This document shows, in pieces, positions 4,997-5,403 of a stretch of DNA of 5,403 nt (position 1 is the first letter of the stretch; each line of letters begins with the position of its first letter). The notes under the pieces are model-generated. The model was not told where the DNA came from, did no database searches, and worked only from the letters and a program-made list of their open reading frames with translations. The stretch lies in NCBI GenBank assembly GCA_003154635.1, contig PMDX01000121.1, forward strand, positions 1 through 5,403, in the 5' to 3' direction. The DNA comes from Actinomycetota bacterium (lineage in GTDB: Bacteria > Actinomycetota > Geothermincolia > Fen-727 > Anoxymicrobiaceae). The translations under genes and the position numbers were made by a program.

Positions 4997-5403
4997 TCAA
5001 TCAATGATCGCAGCCAGGCATCCCTGTCGTCCGCATACGCCCCCCGCCGCTCTGTACGAAAAATAACCTTCGTCGCAGGCAGTACAGATCCCCGCACTGT
5101 GGATATTCTTCATTGATACCCCGGCACCCGTAAGCTGGATCCGGCACGCCGCGCCCAGGTCTATTCGTTCTTTCTTTCCTTCTTCCCCTATCAATACGCT
5201 ATCGCCGAAAGTCTGCGAAAATCTTCCGGCCAAAGCCGGATCCGCCTCCATGCAGCACGCACCGATATGAGGGCCGATGAAGGCAGTGGCCTCCGCCGCG
5301 GAACACCCGGCTATGGAAGCTACCTTCCCGACGGCGATGGGAATCACGCCGGCCAGGACTCCACGCCATCCCGCGTGGACGACCGCTACGACTGGACCGG
5401 AAG
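4997..5403 (-). CDS. pgeF: Peptidoglycan editing factor PgeF (YfiH/YlmD laccase-domain family), C-terminal part
   Basis: Only the last 134 residues are in the window; the frame is open to the right edge. The family was once called multicopper polyphenol oxidase or laccase. Members have purine nucleoside phosphorylase/deaminase-like activity, and PgeF in E. coli prevents misincorporation of L-Ser in place of L-Ala in peptidoglycan. Visible in order: VVAVVHAGWRGVLAGV at the left edge of the fragment, whose His is the Zn ligand equivalent to E. coli YfiH His124; IGPHIGACCMEAD; DLGAACRIQLTGAGV; ICTACDEGYFSYRAAGGVCGRQGC, the conserved C-terminal CT-C-FSYR-GG-GR block. The upstream His and Cys ligands are off the edge. 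A GTG at 5347 lies inside the domain and is not the start, because the HAGWRG motif is upstream of it in frame. The gene heads the division cluster before acyP and yggS. Confidence 0.95.
   Translation of the reverse strand, partial: SGPVVAVVHAGWRGVLAGVIPIAVGKVASIAGCSAAEATAFIGPHIGACCMEADPALAGRFSQTFGDSVLIGEEGKKERIDLGAACRIQLTGAGVSMKNIHSAGICTACDEGYFSYRAAGGVCGRQGCLAAIID

Noticed and set aside
4393..5007. 204-codon plus-strand frame across yggS, the gap and acyP
   Set aside because: It crosses two real minus-strand genes and the gap between them, and its product has no recognisable domain.
1..5403. CRISPR arrays, insertion sequences, tRNA or rRNA genes, or defence genes
   Set aside because: No spaced direct repeats, terminal inverted repeats, transposase-like frames or structural RNA patterns were seen; the window is almost fully covered by housekeeping genes.

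Overview
This is a compact bacterial housekeeping segment in which every convincing gene is on the minus strand, so it is transcribed from right to left. In transcription order it holds: the 3' part of pgeF (peptidoglycan editing factor, laccase-domain family), an acylphosphatase, a YggS-type PLP-binding protein, sepF, proC, a divIVA-family gene with a long disordered tail, a DUF167 (YggU) protein, thpR (RNA 2',3'-cyclic phosphodiesterase, LigT family) and the 5' two-thirds of recA. Gaps are short (15, 17, 28, 54 and 59 bases) or are overlaps of 4 bases or fewer (divIVA/yggU as ATGA, thpR/recA as GTGA). This suggests one long operon or two adjoining ones.

The organism is probably a Gram-positive-type bacterium of moderately high GC (high 50s percent, judged by eye). 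The order pgeF-yggS-sepF-(proC)-divIVA is the division cluster downstream of ftsZ in Actinomycetota and Bacillota. The SepF C-terminus ending in GFFNQ and the DivIVA N-terminus (LTPMDIHHKEF...GGYNEEEVD.FLD) fit those groups. A deep-branching actinobacterial or clostridial-type lineage is my inference; the sequence does not settle it. Shine-Dalgarno sequences are strong (AAGGAGGT before sepF, GGAGGTG before divIVA), and TTG is used as a start codon at least twice.

Region by region: 4997-5403 is the pgeF C-terminal part; 4703-4978 acyP; 4644-4702 a short gap with nothing convincing beyond a ribosome site; 3930-4643 yggS; 3475-3912 sepF; 2656-3459 proC; 1581-2627 divIVA; 1252-1584 yggU, whose 5' end contains a strong GC hairpin; 1198-1251 a gap with a strong but displaced ribosome site, a possible 12-codon leader ORF and a possible sigma70-type promoter; 598-1197 thpR; 1-601 recA, running off the left edge. 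There is no stretch of 300 bases without a gene.

Functionally, the first half serves envelope growth and division: PgeF guards peptidoglycan composition, SepF tethers FtsZ to the membrane, and DivIVA marks poles and septa. Metabolic upkeep genes are embedded in it (YggS for PLP balance, ProC for proline). The last two genes are RNA phosphoesterase and homologous recombination functions. I found no mobile element, CRISPR array, tRNA or rRNA, and no clear sign of a novel system. The points worth a second look are small ones: the thpR leader, the hairpin inside the yggU reading frame, the DivIVA tail, and a substitution beside the RecA catalytic glutamate.
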